From positions 434,001 through 498,000 of the forward strand of contig BRON01000020.1 of NCBI GenBank assembly GCA_024345305.1: a DNA stretch of 64,000 bases, in the 5' to 3' direction. Shown here in pieces: positions 1 through 15,119 of the stretch (position 1 is the stretch's first letter; the number at the start of each line of letters is the position of its first letter). Below the pieces are notes generated by a model, which ran no database searches, was not told the origin of the DNA, and saw nothing but the letters and a program-made list of their open reading frames with translations. The translations under genes were made by a program, and so were the position numbers. The DNA comes from Mrakia gelida. Its lineage: Eukaryota; Basidiomycota; Tremellomycetes; Cystofilobasidiales; Mrakiaceae.

Positions 1-1912
1 TTCGAAGCAGTCAGACATGATCTGCTTGTACGCGAGAGCCATTGAAGAGTTGTTTCGTTGGTCGAGGTGGGCCGGGGCGGCGTTGAGGTGGAGAGTGGTG
101 GAGGTTGCGAGGGCCGCTGCTCTACGAGTGGAAGTCAAACAATTAGGAACGGGAGAGGGTGATTGAGTCGGGAGAAGGAGGAAGAGGGGGTGGGAGGGAG
201 AAGAGAGAGGAGGAGAGACGCGACTTGAACTGACTCGAAGCATCCGTCGATGTGAGATCGAAGAGTCGAGAGCGAGGAGCCTTGAGGGGATCGAATGAAG
301 AACTTGAGGGAGGCGTGGTCGGGGATGACTACAGCCATCCGAGACGGTTTAGCGAGCGAAAGAGCGACGGAGGGGAAGAGGGAGAGGGAAGGAACGAACC
401 GTTCGCGGCGAGTCCTCCATCGACGACGATTCCGTGGACTCGATCGCCTGGGACCATCTGCTGACGGAAGGCTGAGATGTTGGAGTAGGCGAGCATAGCG
501 GCATCGAGAGCGTTGATACCCCTGCGATAGGAAGACGAAGGCGAAGGCGAGTCAGAAGCGAGAAAGGGAAACGAGACGACGCGTCGACTCACTCCCAGGG
601 AGCCGCAGAAGCGTGAGCCGTCTTGCCTACGTAGTCGGCGTGAATGGTCTGCCATATTCAAGAGAGTGAAATGGAGAAGTAAGCTCAATCTTCGCAACTC
701 GAACTGATGAAACGTGAACGAACCTGAATCGCCAAACTCGGTCGAATCGATCCCCAGTTCTCCTCGTCGAGCGATGGACCAGGACCAGGATGGCACATCA
801 GACAGGCGTCGACTCCTTTGTAGGCTCCAGCCGCTAAAAGAGGGATCTTTCCTCCTCCTCCTTCTTCAGCTGGTGTTCCGAGGACGGAGATGGTTCCGGG
901 GATCTGAATGAGAAGGTGCGAAGGAACGAGCAGAGGAGGTCAGGTCCGCGTTGGTCATGAATTGATGGGATGGGTGATGAGCTGACCTTGTAGAGGATCA
1001 TGAGGTGACGAAGAGCGAGGAGGGCGAAAAGAGCGCTGACGGCGATGAGGTTGTGACTGGAGAGAGGGGAGGGAAGCGAGGGAGGAGGAACGACTCGAAG
1101 AGGTCAGCCTGAGAACTCGAGCAAGCCAGCCGATAGACAGGGATAAGCACTCACCCGCAGGCATGACCGATTCCCTGCAGGAACAGAATGAACAAAGTCT
1201 CAGTATCGACACTAGAAAACGAGAAGACCGTGGGCTGAGGGAAAGTCGTCGAACGCCTGAACTTACCGGTAGAGCGTCGTATTCACACTGGAACATAACG
1301 TTGGGAAGCTTCTCCTTCCCTCCTTTCAGATCAGCGTCGCTTGCCTTTCCTCCCATCTTCCTCCACCAGCTTCCAGCCTTCTTCGTCGGCTCGACGGCGA
1401 TCTCCGCGGGCGAGGTGAACGAAGCTTTGAACGCCGTTTTGAGGATGTAGTGAGGTTGAACGTCGAAGCCTTGCTTGATCAGGAACGTAGTTAGTACCTT
1501 GTGGGCATATCTGAGTGGGAGAGGAGCGAAGAGAGGTCGAGGGGTGAGCATGGGCGAATGGGGGAAAGCAGGAGGAGAAGCGAGCTCGAGGGAGGAAGGA
1601 GGGTTGCGAGCTCAAAGATGCAAGCTGCAGAACTCACACCTCGTTGTAAGCGAGCTCAGGATGATCTGCAATACAGAGGGTCGAAGTGAGCTTCTCGAAA
1701 CTAGGAGAGATATCATGGGAAGGGCGAGACGGAGGAGGAAAGGAGGACGAACCATGAATCTGAATCGATATCTCTCGAAGCTCTTCACTCCATCGTTCAG
1801 CCTCCTCGGAGATAACGGTTTCGATCTCTTCGAGAGAAGGGAGCTTCTTGTCCGTCGAAGGCTCGTAGGTGTTAGAGGTCGACGATGGAGCGTAAGGAGG
1901 TGGTGGGATCAT
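1..1912 (-). CDS. M20-family peptidase/amidohydrolase (PM20D2-like), 3' end cut by window edge
   Basis: Spliced minus-strand gene starting at the ATG ending at 1912 and running off the left edge. Exons read in order give a short N-terminal region, then DHPELAYNEV, then FQCEYDALP joined to GIGHACG and HNLIAVSALFALLALRH, which is the metal-binding core of the M20 aminoacylase/amidohydrolase family. Next come GTPAEEGGGKIPLLAAGAY and CLMCHPGPGP, a dimerisation-domain segment (IHADYVGKTAHASAAPW), and near the edge ALATSTTLHLN. Family members remove acyl or amide groups from small N-acyl or dipeptide substrates; the PM20D2-type assignment rests on motif order and is inferred. An insertion rich in K, G and W (about 40 residues) precedes the CEYDALP motif. 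The last part of the catalytic domain lies outside the window. Confidence 0.85.
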
Positions 1913-2414
1913 CGTGGCCGTCGGGAGGGAGGGATCGAAGGGCAGTGAATGAGCTTCGCTTTTCGTTCGCGAAGTCGCCGTCGCTCCTTTGGGTTCGCTC
2001 TTTCTTTCTGTCCTTCCTTTATGGATTCCGAGCCCGACGACGTCTCATCGAGACTGCTGACTCTCTGTTTCATCCATCGCTCGAGATGGAGAGGCAGAAA
2101 ATAAACGAGGGGTCGCGAAAAACCGTTCGCTCTCGTTTCCCTCCTCCTCGCCTCGCGTCGAGCTCGTTCGTCCAAGGCCTTCTCTCGACGAGTCTCTACA
2201 ATGTGATCGTTGTATTCCCTCATGAATCGTGTCGAAAAGCGACGTTACAAAGGTGTGTAGTATGAAGGAGAAGACAAAGCATACCCCCCTCGATGGAGGG
2301 GTGCAAAGGAAAGAACAGCAGACGCGTAAAAAGCAGAAGAACAAAGCACAACTCGAGACGAGAAACCCAGAAGAGAGGAAAAAATAGAGAGGTCCGACAG
2401 CAGGTCGATCTAGT
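1913..2414. other. Intergenic: permease 3' UTR and peptidase promoter
   Basis: About 500 bp between two tandem minus-strand genes. It should hold the 3' end of the permease transcript and the promoter of the M20 gene. I see no open frame with protein-like composition and no clear TATA box. Confidence 0.5.
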
Positions 2415-5414
2415 TTAGAAGATGGCCTGGAGGAATCGTCCCCACCACTTGGGGTGAGGGGGCTCGTCGAACGCGTCGGCTTCGATTTGAGCTGTTGTGA
2501 TGAAGAAGGGACGAGAGAGATGTCAGTTCAAGTCCTACTACATCAAGAAGGATAGGGCGGTCTAACCGATATCAGTTATGAAGTCAAGATCGCCAGCCTG
2601 ATATAGGAAGGTGAAGAGAAGGGGGAGAGGTCAGCGCGAGCCCAGGAAGGACGAGGGAGAGCAGGAGGAGAGAAGACGACGAAGGAAAGCGCAACGAACC
2701 TTTCGCCAAGTGGTCTTAGAAATGAGCTTCTTTCCAACAAAGAGAGTAGGGAAGATGGCGAGGGGAAGGTAGTCTGAGAAGGAGGGATAGAAGGGGGAGA
2801 AAGGAAGGTCAGGAACGGGAGACGAAGGCGACGCGACTCGACGCGACGCGGTCGGAACGGACGACGAAGCGGACGCGACTCGACGTGACGTGGTCGGAAG
2901 TGTCGAAAGATGATAGGCGAAGAAACTCACTCGTGATGAAGGTGGCGGTGTCCCACTTTCCGCGGAGGAAGACGCTCCAGGCGGAGAAGAAGGAGATGAC
3001 CAGGATCATACCGCAGGCGTAGAAAGCTCCGTAGTAGGCGAAGGGAGATTTGTATGGCAATTTTGAGCGGTCAAATCCTTGAGCCTCCATTCCTCGTCGG
3101 AACTTGATGTACGTGACGGAGATGGCGAACCAAGACATGAGTCCAGCGATAGCGGTCATGTTGGCGAGCCATCCGAAGACCTTTCCGGAGGAGGTTCCGA
3201 TACCCTGAAGAGAGAGGATCAGAGGAAAGAGAAGAAGGACGAGACGGTCAGCTCGAAGTCGCGAGCGAGAACGATGGAGGGACGCGAGGGAGAACGGTGA
3301 AGGGACGCGAAGGAGAAGGGTGAGAACGAACCATGTAGGCGAGGAAGGAGAAGAGGGAAGCGACGAAGAGAGCGACGTAGGGAAGTCCGCCCTTGGTGGT
3401 TCGAGTGAAGATCTAGAGGAACGGGAACGAGGAAAAATCAGCTCGGAGCGAAACGATCGTGTGCGACCTTCTCGTTGAACGAACCTTGGGGAGATCACCG
3501 TTCAAGGCGATTCCGTAGAGAGCTCGGGACGAGGTGTAGAGATCGGCGGAGGCAGCGGACCAAGCGGAGGTGACTGTGAGAAGGAAGAAGAAGAGGCGAT
3601 CAGTATAAAGTCGTCGCGAAGAGGACAGCGAAATAGAGTGACTCACTGAGGCAGGCGTTGATGAGCGAGGGAAGTCCCTTGATTCCAGCCTCTCGAATGG
3701 CGATAACGAAGGGAGAAGCCTTGGCGTCGTGGGTGGTTCCGAGAGCCTCAGAGTTGGAGGGGACGATGAGACCGATGATGAAGGTTCCCATGATGTAGAA
3801 GAGGAGGATTCGGATGTAAACCTTTTTGATGGCTCGGGGAAGGTTTCGTCGAGGGTTGACGGCCTCTCCAGCGGTGATGGCGACGATCTCAGTTCCGATG
3901 AAGGAGAAGGCAGCCTCTGGAATAGAGAAACAAGGGAAAGGATGCACGAGGTCAGCTCGGCTTCGAGATTCGCGACGAAAGCCAGAGGAAGACTTGACAA
4001 CTCACGCGTCAAGACCGACCAGAAACCGAGGAACTGTCCGAGAGATCCAGTGATACCCTCGTACTGGACGAAGGGTCCGGGGTTCTTCCAGTCTGGAAGA
4101 AGAGAAAAGCAGAGCCGAAGGAGACAAGGGTCAGAGCTCGTTCGAGACCTCGCGCTCGTCGGCTCGATCAACTCACAAGTGAAACCCTTGTAGCCGGTGT
4201 TGGAGGGTCCAGCTCCGCAGTTGATGGCGATTCCCAAGAAGATGAGGACGACGATGGTCAAGACCTTGATCATCGAGAAGAAGAACTCGGCTTCACCGTA
4301 ACCTGAAAGATAAGGAAGAGAGAGGAAGCGAGAGAGTTCAGCGGGTTGTTTCGGAGTCGAACAGGCGTGAAAAGCTGCTGCTAGCTCACCTCGAGCACCA
4401 CAGAGGTTGATACCAATGACCACAATCAACGCAACCGTGATCCAGACACCGTTGTTGACCGAAGTAATCCACTGGAGGGCGAAGAAGACGAGAGGGGAGT
4501 TCAATCAGCGTCGCGAAGGGTCGAGAGCGAAAATCGAAGAGGAAGGGGAAGGACGAACGTAGTTGACGAGGACAGCACAGGCGGAAAGCTCGGCGGGAAG
4601 AATAATGAGCCAGTTGCTAAAGGAAGAGAGAGAGAAAAGACCAGGTTAGCTGGCGATCTCGCGGGCGGGAGGGAGGAAGAGAGACGTCGCGTCAAACTCA
4701 CTAAGCGTAGTTGAACGAGAGAGCGAAGGCCCACGCGGGGTCGACGAATCGGTGAGCAAGGGCGATGTGACCTCCCTCGATAGGGAGGTACGAGATCACT
4801 GGGGAGAAGGGAGGAGGAGGAGAAGGAAGTCAGCGTCGCGAATAAATGTCGAGCGAGTCAGACACAGGGTCGGAAGGCGAACTCACTCTCTCCCAATCCA
4901 ACCATGACAGCGAAACAGACGGAACCCATGATGGTGTAACCGAGAAGGAGTCCCAAAGCTGAAAGAGGAGGAAGAGAAGGAGGAGAGGTCAGGTTAAGCG
5001 AGATGTCGACGAACGAGACAAGGGGAACGAGAACTCACGACCTCCCGAAGCGAGAGCTCCTCCAGTTCCGAGGAAGAGACCAGTTCCAATGACTCCTCCG
5101 ATGGAAACTGTGGAGAGAAGAGTAGAGCAGAGAGGGAGAGGGAAGATGGGAAGGAAGGAGGAGAGAGGGAGGAGGAGGCGAAGCGCGATCAGTTCAGAGT
5201 TTGTTCGAGCCGTCGAGGCGAATGTTTCCGAACGAATCTAGTACTCACTCATAGCAATGTGTCGGTTCTGGAGAGATCGGTTGAGATGGTTCTCAGGCTC
5301 GACCTCAGAGGCGGGAAGGACCTCATGGTTGTATGCGACCTTGTCACCGTTGAAGGACTTCTCGTAGGTCTTCTCGACAGGCTCGAAAGCGCCGCCCTTT
5401 CCTTGGTAGGACAT
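2415..5414 (-). CDS. Amino-acid permease (fungal YAT/AAP family)
   Basis: Plasma-membrane proton-coupled amino-acid transporter of the APC superfamily, split into more than ten exons. The start at 5414 gives MSYQGKGGAFEPVEKTYEKS, a hydrophilic cytosolic N-terminus, followed by NRHIAM, the usual entry to helix 1. Successive exons encode hydrophobic helices. EAAFSFIGTEIVAITAGEA and NPRRNLPRAIKKVYIRI form the strongly conserved permease loop before the helix at FYIMGTFIIGLIVPS. Later exons give TSAWSAASADLYTSSRALYG and FGWLANMTAIAGLMSWFAIS. The C-terminus is hydrophilic and ends HPKWWGRFLQAIF before a TAA. Length (roughly 550 residues) and about 12 helices fit the family. Substrate cannot be read from sequence. 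Confidence 0.92.
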
Positions 5415-6784
5415 TTTGGGTGGAGGTAAAGGAGGGTGAGGAAGTGGTAGAAGGTGGTTGACTGGATTGAGAGAAAGGGAAGGGAAGGTGGCGAGAGGGA
5501 GAGGAAAGGAATGTCAGCATGGGAACGAGGAAATCGAGAAGGAAGCAGGCTAAGCGGAAGTGCCGAGGGAATGAGAGCAAGAATAGACGAACCTGCTTCG
5601 CGAAACGGAAGAGACGAAGGCCTGTGAGGGAAGGGGGGGTGAGGGAAGAGGGAAGAGGAAGTGGTGGTTGATGGAAAGAAAGGGATCCAGGTCAGGAAAT
5701 GGTCCAAAAAGGAAAGGGCAATCGGGCGATATCAAACCAAACCTCTGAACCCCACCGCGGGGAGCGAGCTCGATTTGATGGAGATATCGACGCTGGCTTT
5801 TGGCGCGCTAAAGAAAGGTCAGTAACGGCTTGGAAGGGCTGGGAAGTCGAGGTGAAGCTTTTCTTTGCTCCGAGTCCAGTTCGACGCGTCGTGGGTGGGC
5901 TGAAAACCAAGTCGCGACTCCATTGAGCCCTTCCCCTGCGCGACGACGGAGCCTGATGGAGGACCCACTTCTCCGAGCCACGAGCGAAAGAAGACAAACA
6001 TCAGCGAGAGATCAAAGGCCCAGGCAGGGGCTATTTCGACTCCTGCGCGCGAGCTCTCGTCTCTCGGGTCTACGGTCGAAATCGGACGTGTTTCCCTTCT
6101 CGAACGAGCCAGGCTCTTCTGTAGGATACAAGGGAGAGGAAGGGACGGGTCAACGGCTCAGCCAGAAGGACGGGCGAGCGCCAAAAGGTCGATCAAGACG
6201 CGTCGCTTCCTCGTGCAGCCCATCCTTATCTCCCCCCGTCCCTCTCCGCTCTTCCTCTCCTTCTCCACAACTTTCTCCAGCTCTGGTCGAAGTCCAGACC
6301 CTCTCGCTTCCTCCGACCTTCCTCTACCAAGTCCAATGCGATAGCGGTTGATCATGAACAACAGCTCTGCGAAAGAGCAAAATCGAAGAGAGGGCGGGAA
6401 ACGATCGCTCCCCTGTTAAGCCAGCCCATCTCGTTCGACGTCCGAAAACCTGACCTTGGCCTCTCAGCGGCTTTACGGGAACAGAAGTTCTTCTCGAACA
6501 GAACAGATCACAAGAGATCCGTCGTCGCCTAAACGTCTTCTACGAGAACTGCTCTCCGAGCAAAACTGCGACGACGACAGAGAAGGGAAAGAGAACGACG
6601 CGAGAATCGAGCTCATCAATCCGAGAAAGTTCCGATTTCCCGCGCCAAAAACAGCCTCGGAACCGAATGCGAGAAGGGGACCGAGCTGAGGCCGTCGTGT
6701 TGGATTTTCTCGAACGAGGTCGGTCGCTGCTGATTGAGAAGTTGGCGACGAGCGAGGTTTGCAAGAGATAGCAGGGAGGAGATG
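5415..6784. other. Intergenic, no gene recognised
   Basis: About 1.4 kb upstream of the permease start. It contains only short overlapping frames of low-complexity Arg/Ser-rich type on both strands, with no domain and no consistent splice pattern. It probably holds the permease promoter and 5' UTR plus the 3' UTR of the minus-strand gene that ends at 6785. Confidence 0.5.
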
Positions 6785-7720
6785 CTATTCAGAGCAACGT
6801 TGGATCTGCTGCTTGGCGGCGATGTGAAGCCTTCGAACTGAGTTGAAGCTGGGAGAAAGCAGAGCGTCGTCAGGAAAAGCGAAACTGGAACGAAGGGACG
6901 ACGCGCTTGAACGAATGAGGAAGCAGCAGAAAATCTGCTGAGATATCGTTTTCGAGTAGGGGGATGGGACAGGAAGAAGATGATCATATCTTCTGACGTA
7001 CTCGAGGCTGGCTGAGTCTCCAAGATAGTGCTGTGGAAGGTCGAAGAAAGAGAGAGGAGGAAAGGTCAGGTTGAGCTCGAGCTTGAAGCTTGAAGGAAGG
7101 AGAGGGAGGACGAGCAAGAGATGGACGCACCCTCGCTTCTGGGTCGAAGAGATCTTCGAGACGAAGCAGATAATGCTCTTGGGTGATAGATGTCGCCAGT
7201 CTACATCTGAACGATAGAACCGAGGCAAGTTGAGCTCGTTCTTCCTCCCTTGTTAAATCGGATGCATTTCTGGATTTTACAATGCCCCCCAGCCGCCCAA
7301 ACTGCTTGCAGACAAGACCAGAAGTGAATCATTAGAGCTAAGACTCACGTTGACGCTGCTGCAGTTTCAGCTCGAGGTTTCGAGAGAGTTCGAAGAGGAG
7401 GAACGACGGGACGGAGGAAAGCGAGCGAGGATGAGAGGTCCGCCTGGAAAGCTTCCTTCGATGCGAATCCAGGGTCGAAAAGAGGGCCAGGGGAGCTGAT
7501 GACGCGAGCGATACATAGAGAAGAAGTGACGTAGGCGTCTAGGATCGAGGAGAGGGGGGGAGGGAGGATTTGAAGAGAGAGGGAAGGAGAGGGGTGTCGA
7601 GCTCACCCGGGAAGGACGACCACTCCCTCAAACTGTCTCCGCTAGCCTCCGTACGACCCCGTTACTGCTCGGAGAAACTGTGAGGATGGTTGTAGAGGGG
7701 GGAGTACTGGCAGGGTGAGC
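6785..7720 (-). CDS. Small unrecognised spliced gene (5' end uncertain)
   Basis: I do not recognise this product. Four minus-strand exons join cleanly in one frame. An exon covering about 7350-7540 contains DAYVTSSLCIARVISSPGPL and SFLRPVVPPL-like sequence. The next gives LATSITQEHYLLRLEDLFDP, then an exon HYLGDSASLD, then FNSVRRLHIAAKQQIQRCSE and a TAG at 6785. Each junction uses GTGAGT/GTGCGT/GTACGT donors and CAG or TAG acceptors. The C-terminal part looks alpha-helical and is rich in charged residues and Leu. Exons upstream of about 7640 are ambiguous (several frames are open), so the start is not assigned. The product is probably soluble and 150-250 residues long; it has no signal peptide or membrane segment in the part read. 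Confidence 0.5.
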
Positions 7721-9438
7721 TGGGAGGAGGACGAATCTGGTTGGAGAGAGACGAGGGTGAAGTCGTCGTCTGCGCTTCTCGATCCTGCTCGCCTCGAGCG
7801 TCGCAAGCTTGCCTTCGCCTGCTTCGAGACGCTCTTCAGGATCCGCAAGAGAAACTTTCTACAAGGAAAACTTCCATGGCAGAGTCGGAAGCTAGCGATA
7901 TCTACAAGAGCACCAAAATCAAGTCGCCGTAGTGGTCGCCGCGCTCGCTCTCGACCAAACCGTCAAACAGCGACTCCGTTCTCGCTTTCCATCCTTTCCA
8001 GACTCTTCCTCAGCTTCAGCAGGTACTCCAGCTAGCTCACTAGTCTCTCAGGTATGTTTCCTCTCTCGTGTAGAAATCTCAGCTCGATCAAGCTCATTCC
8101 CCAGTTGCTAGAAGATCAAACGACGGCCCTCGACGCGTCTGTTACCCCCACTCTCCCTTCGCCTGCCTGCTCCCTTCTCCCTCTCTCTCGAGACACTCTA
8201 GCAAGCGGCTTCCCCATGCACACTCTCGCTTGGAAACTCTCTTTCTCTGCGAACAGGTGATCTGCAACTTCATTTGCGCTTCCTTTCCTCTCAGGAGCGT
8301 TGGGGGGAGGAGACAGTCGAGTGGTCGAGGACGTCGTGTCTCGGACGATCGGTCTACAGATATATCTGGCTCATATGTCGATGTTCGAGAAGCATGAAAG
8401 GAGATACATACAGGAATAGGGGAGGAAGAAAGGTCGAGTTCTCTCGCTTTTGGTGGGCCACGAAGAAGAAGCTGGACGAAACTCGAACAACGGCCAGGCG
8501 ACGCGGGTCGCTCGGAAGCGAAGAAAGCCTGAGGACTGCTTTTGTCTTTGAGAGAGAGACATTCTGAAGGGATTGAATCGGTGCTTGGCGGTGTCTCGGA
8601 AGAATTAGTACTTCAAGTAGCCTACTAGAAAGCAAGCAACCGAGGGAAGAAGAAGGAAGAGCGAACCGGACGCGTCGAGTTGAAGAAACGACCCTGCTCG
8701 TCTCCCTTTGCAGGTTTTTGAGTCGGAAAAAGAGGTCGAGGAGGCAAGTTTGATCCCTTCTGTCATCTGGTATCGACGAAAATTGGTCTGGGAAGAGGGA
8801 AACGACTTTAAAAAGGAGGAACGAGCCGGCGCGAAAGGATGGATCGAAAAGGACTTCGAGGGCAAGCTCTTCAAACAGCCACACCCTCCCCTTCATGCCT
8901 TCGCTCTCCCCTTGTACTCTCTAGCCTCGATCGATCCGAGCGATGACTGACCCACGCAGAAGAGAAGGGAAGCTTCTCCCAAACGTGCTGACCTTGGAAT
9001 CGAAGACGAACAGGCGCGCGTGGACTCTGAAACACCACAGGGACCGAGGAGAGGGAAGGAAGAGAGGCGCGCTCTTTTCTCCTTTGTTCCTTGCGATCTC
9101 CTCTCAGTCGCTCTCGTTCGTTCAGGACGAGCTTCTCTCGCTGAGGGAGTACACATCGGAGGGAGGCTGGTGTTTACTCTCCCTCAGAGGGGTTTGGTTC
9201 ATCGACGGTCGAGGGAAGTCGAGTGAGGGGCAGGGAGGGGAGGGGAGGAGGAAGGGAGTGCAGGGTGAAGCTCAATCTCAATCACACTTTGCCCCTGTTT
9301 TCCACGCCCCTACCCGGCAGTCTAGCTCTTTTTCCCCAGTCGACCCCCTCCCTCCTGGCTCTCCTTCCCTCTCGGTCGCTCGTCCTCCCTCTGATCCCAA
9401 ACCACCACCAACCCTCAAGCTCGTCCCTTCCCCAAACC
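7721..9438. other. Region without a firm gene; upstream of the zinc-finger gene
   Basis: About 1.7 kb between the small minus-strand gene and the plus-strand zinc-finger gene. Minus-strand frames at 7642-7848 and 8354-8896 could include 5' exons of the small gene, but no splice chain keeps a convincing frame. The final 250 bp before 9439 is strongly C/T-rich on the plus strand, as in fungal core promoters and 5' UTRs. Confidence 0.4.
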
Positions 9439-12599
<3,161 letters not shown>

Positions 12600-13474
12600 G
12601 ACTTTGGTGAGTCCTTTCGTCGCTTCCTTTCATTTTCGTCACTCGAGGCTGACCACTCCTTTCTATTATCGCGTTTTGCAGACATCTCTCCCACCAAAAA
12701 TAACACCACCTTCCCTTTGCTTCACTCTCCTCCCTTCGTGCTTTCGTTTCGCCTCTCCTTTCGCCTCGCTTCGCCTCACTCGCATACTCTCGCATCTCTC
12801 TTCCTTCTTGCATCGCTTCAGCTTCACGTACCTTACGATCTTCTCTTCTTCTTTAACTCTTCGCCTTCACTTCCTCCTTTGCTTTCAAACCCTTTCTCTT
12901 CTTGCTTCAGCCTCGTTTCGTCGTCTTGCTTAGTTCCGTTCTCCGTTCTCTCGCTTCTTACTTATGCACTACCTCATACCTACTTCTTCTTTCCCCTCTC
13001 AATCCCCTCACAACCTAATCTCTAGACTCTCGCTCGCCTCTTTCTTGGAACCGTAACCCTCTCTCTCCGTCGCTTCGATACCCTCGCGTCCGCTTCTCGT
13101 TTTCCTTTCTTGCTTCTTGATTCCCTCTCGCCTCGTTTCGTCCCACCATACCTTATAATCTTCAGTCTTCCCTTCGCTTTCCGTTTCTTGGGTCTTCTTA
13201 GTTTCTTTTCGCTCCTCCTCCCTCTCCCTCTCGTTTCTTCTCGTTCTCGGTTGTTGGGTGGGTCGTGAAGTATTACCACCTTGTTTTAGTTTAGCGCAGA
13301 TACCAGTGTTAACCCTCTTTTTTCTTGGAAGTTTTTGTTTTCTTTTGGAGCGGTTGGGAAAAAGATCTATGGAGATCTCCCTTCCTTGTTTTCGAGTCGG
13401 ACGAAAGAGCGAGGTCGAGAGGGAACGCGACGAGCGCGATGAGACGAGCGATTAGTCGAAGCAGCGTGAGTCTG
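12600..13474. other. Convergent 3' region
   Basis: About 870 bp between the stops of the zinc-finger gene (plus) and MYND gene A (minus). The first 700 bp is pyrimidine-rich on the plus strand and probably 3' UTR. No gene is visible. Confidence 0.5.
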
Positions 13475-15119
13475 CTACGCCAGAGTACCATGAGAGGGTG
13501 TGTATCTTTCTGCAAGATGTGAGGGGAGAGAAACGAGTGAGAGAGGCATGAGATCGTCGAAGAGTTCGAGTCGATACGCGTCCCTCGACCTCCCTCCAGC
13601 TCGAGCAGCCCTCCCGTCGTTCCGTCCCCGACAGTTCCCTCGATACTCTGGGAGGCTATAAGGGAATATAGTAGAAGACGGGTCAGCCAAGTTCGAAAGG
13701 AAGAACGATGATCCGCGAAGGAGGAGGGGAGACGGAACGAACCTGACGCGTCGAGCTCGAACGTCGAATCACCAAAGACGAGCGAACAGGTCTTCTTGTG
13801 ACGTTTCCAGTCTTGACTTTGGTGTTCTGCTTGAACGTAAGACGATGTTAAGAGGTGCGAGAGTCAGCGAAAAAGTCAGGAAGGACAGAGAGAGAGAAGA
13901 AACGCGAGACGGACCTCTCGAGCAGTATCGAACCACTCTGCACTGTTGGAACGAAGGCGCCAGGGATTCGAGTGAGCTCGAGCTCGAGTGAAGATACGTA
14001 CGAGAAGATCACTCACCTTCCCACAGGCCATCATGGCGTCTCCTTTAACTCTCGAAGCTCCTCCGTATTCCTCACAACTCGTCCTTCCACCAATACGAAT
14101 TGTCCCTTCGCACTCGTGCCAGTGGAGCTCCAGCACTCCTTGATCAAGAATGAACTCCCTAATATCCTTCTCTTTCCTCTCCTGCAGGAACAGACAACCG
14201 ATCTTGAACCCGTACCCGATGTTCCCGAAACTTTGGACTTGAGCACGTCGTGCGGGACTGCCAGATGTTTTCGCTCCTTCGAGTAGGAGGGTGATGGCTT
14301 CAAAGGTTGCTTGGACCGATGAGCGGGAAGGGTCGGGGATGAACGAATCTGTGAAGCTGGTGTCCAGAAGGGGAGGGAGGTTGCAGGTGAGGAAAGTGAG
14401 GAGGAGGGAGAAGAGGATAAGGTCGACGATGGCTTGGAAGACGGCGGGAGGGAGGGGCTGGAGAAGGGAAGTTTTGAGTCAGGATGCTGACAGGGGATCG
14501 AGACGTATACAGGTACGACTCACCTCGGTCCCTGTTGTGACGATCTTGGGCTGGAGACCATCGATAAATCGAACGATGAGGGAAAGGAGCGACGCGATCA
14601 CGTCGGGATCGGACTCTCGAACCCAGGCGAGGAAATAAGGCGTGGTTCCGATGAGAGGTAGTCCAGCGGTGAGCGCATTGAGAGGTTGTCCAGGTGTCAT
14701 GACGATGTTCATAAAGGCCATGAAGCGGTCGATATGTTGGCTGGCGAACTCGCACTGAGTCGACGGAAGGGAGGACGAGCGAGGAGCATGAAGGAGAGAA
14801 GAGTAAAGGTCAGCGTTCGTCCCAGACACGGGACCAAAGCCGCTTCGGACTGCGAAGAGAGTGGAGAAGGAGAAGACGGACCCAAAACCTGGGGTACTCT
14901 CCTTGAGCTAGCTCGAGCATCTGGAGAGGGGACGAGAGAGAGCAAGAGGGTGAGCTTTCGAGGACTTCTTTGGGAATCGCTCGCTCGGTTCGACAGGGAC
15001 TTGGAACTCACCATCGCCTCACAGCGTTGGAAGCTTTTGTGGCTCATCTTATTGAAGTCCTGGTTGGGACTGAAGATGGTCGAAGCGAACTCTTCGACGG
15101 TGAAGGAAGGGTCGGCCAT
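13475..15119 (-). CDS. MYND-type zinc-finger protein, paralog A
   Basis: Spliced minus-strand gene starting MADPSFTVEEFASTIFSPNQ at 15119. Exons give MLELAQGEYPRFWVRLLLL, then IDRFMAFMNIVMTPGQPLNA and FLAWVRESDPDVIASLLSL, then PPAVFQAIVDLILFSLLL and QVQSFGNIGYGFKIGCLFLQ. The MYND finger is split over three exons: AMMACGK, then CRVVRYCSR, then EHQSQDWKRHKKTCSLVFGD. This matches the C-x2-C, Y-C-S, D-W-x2-H-K-x3-C pattern of MYND zinc domains, which mediate protein-protein contacts. The helical region before it is unassigned. The C-terminal exon (LELFDDLMPLSLVSLPSHLA) is specific to this copy and ends at 13475. The segment 13819-14634 is identical to paralog B at 31.5-33.1 kb, whereas exon 1 is only roughly two-thirds identical. 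Function unknown. Confidence 0.82.
13819..14634. repeat. 816-bp tract identical to 31787-32602 (copy A)
   Basis: Direct comparison with the region 17,968 bp downstream shows no mismatch over 816 bp, covering exons and introns of the MYND paralogs. Mismatches appear immediately outside: two within three bases on the left (13816 and 13818), and about six in the 130 bp to the right starting at 14635. Confidence 0.9.

Noticed and set aside
13855..14286. Open frame of 143 codons on the plus strand, repeated identically at 31823-32254
   Set aside because: It lies antisense to MYND exons and introns and is conserved only because the 816-bp tract is identical; composition is not protein-like.
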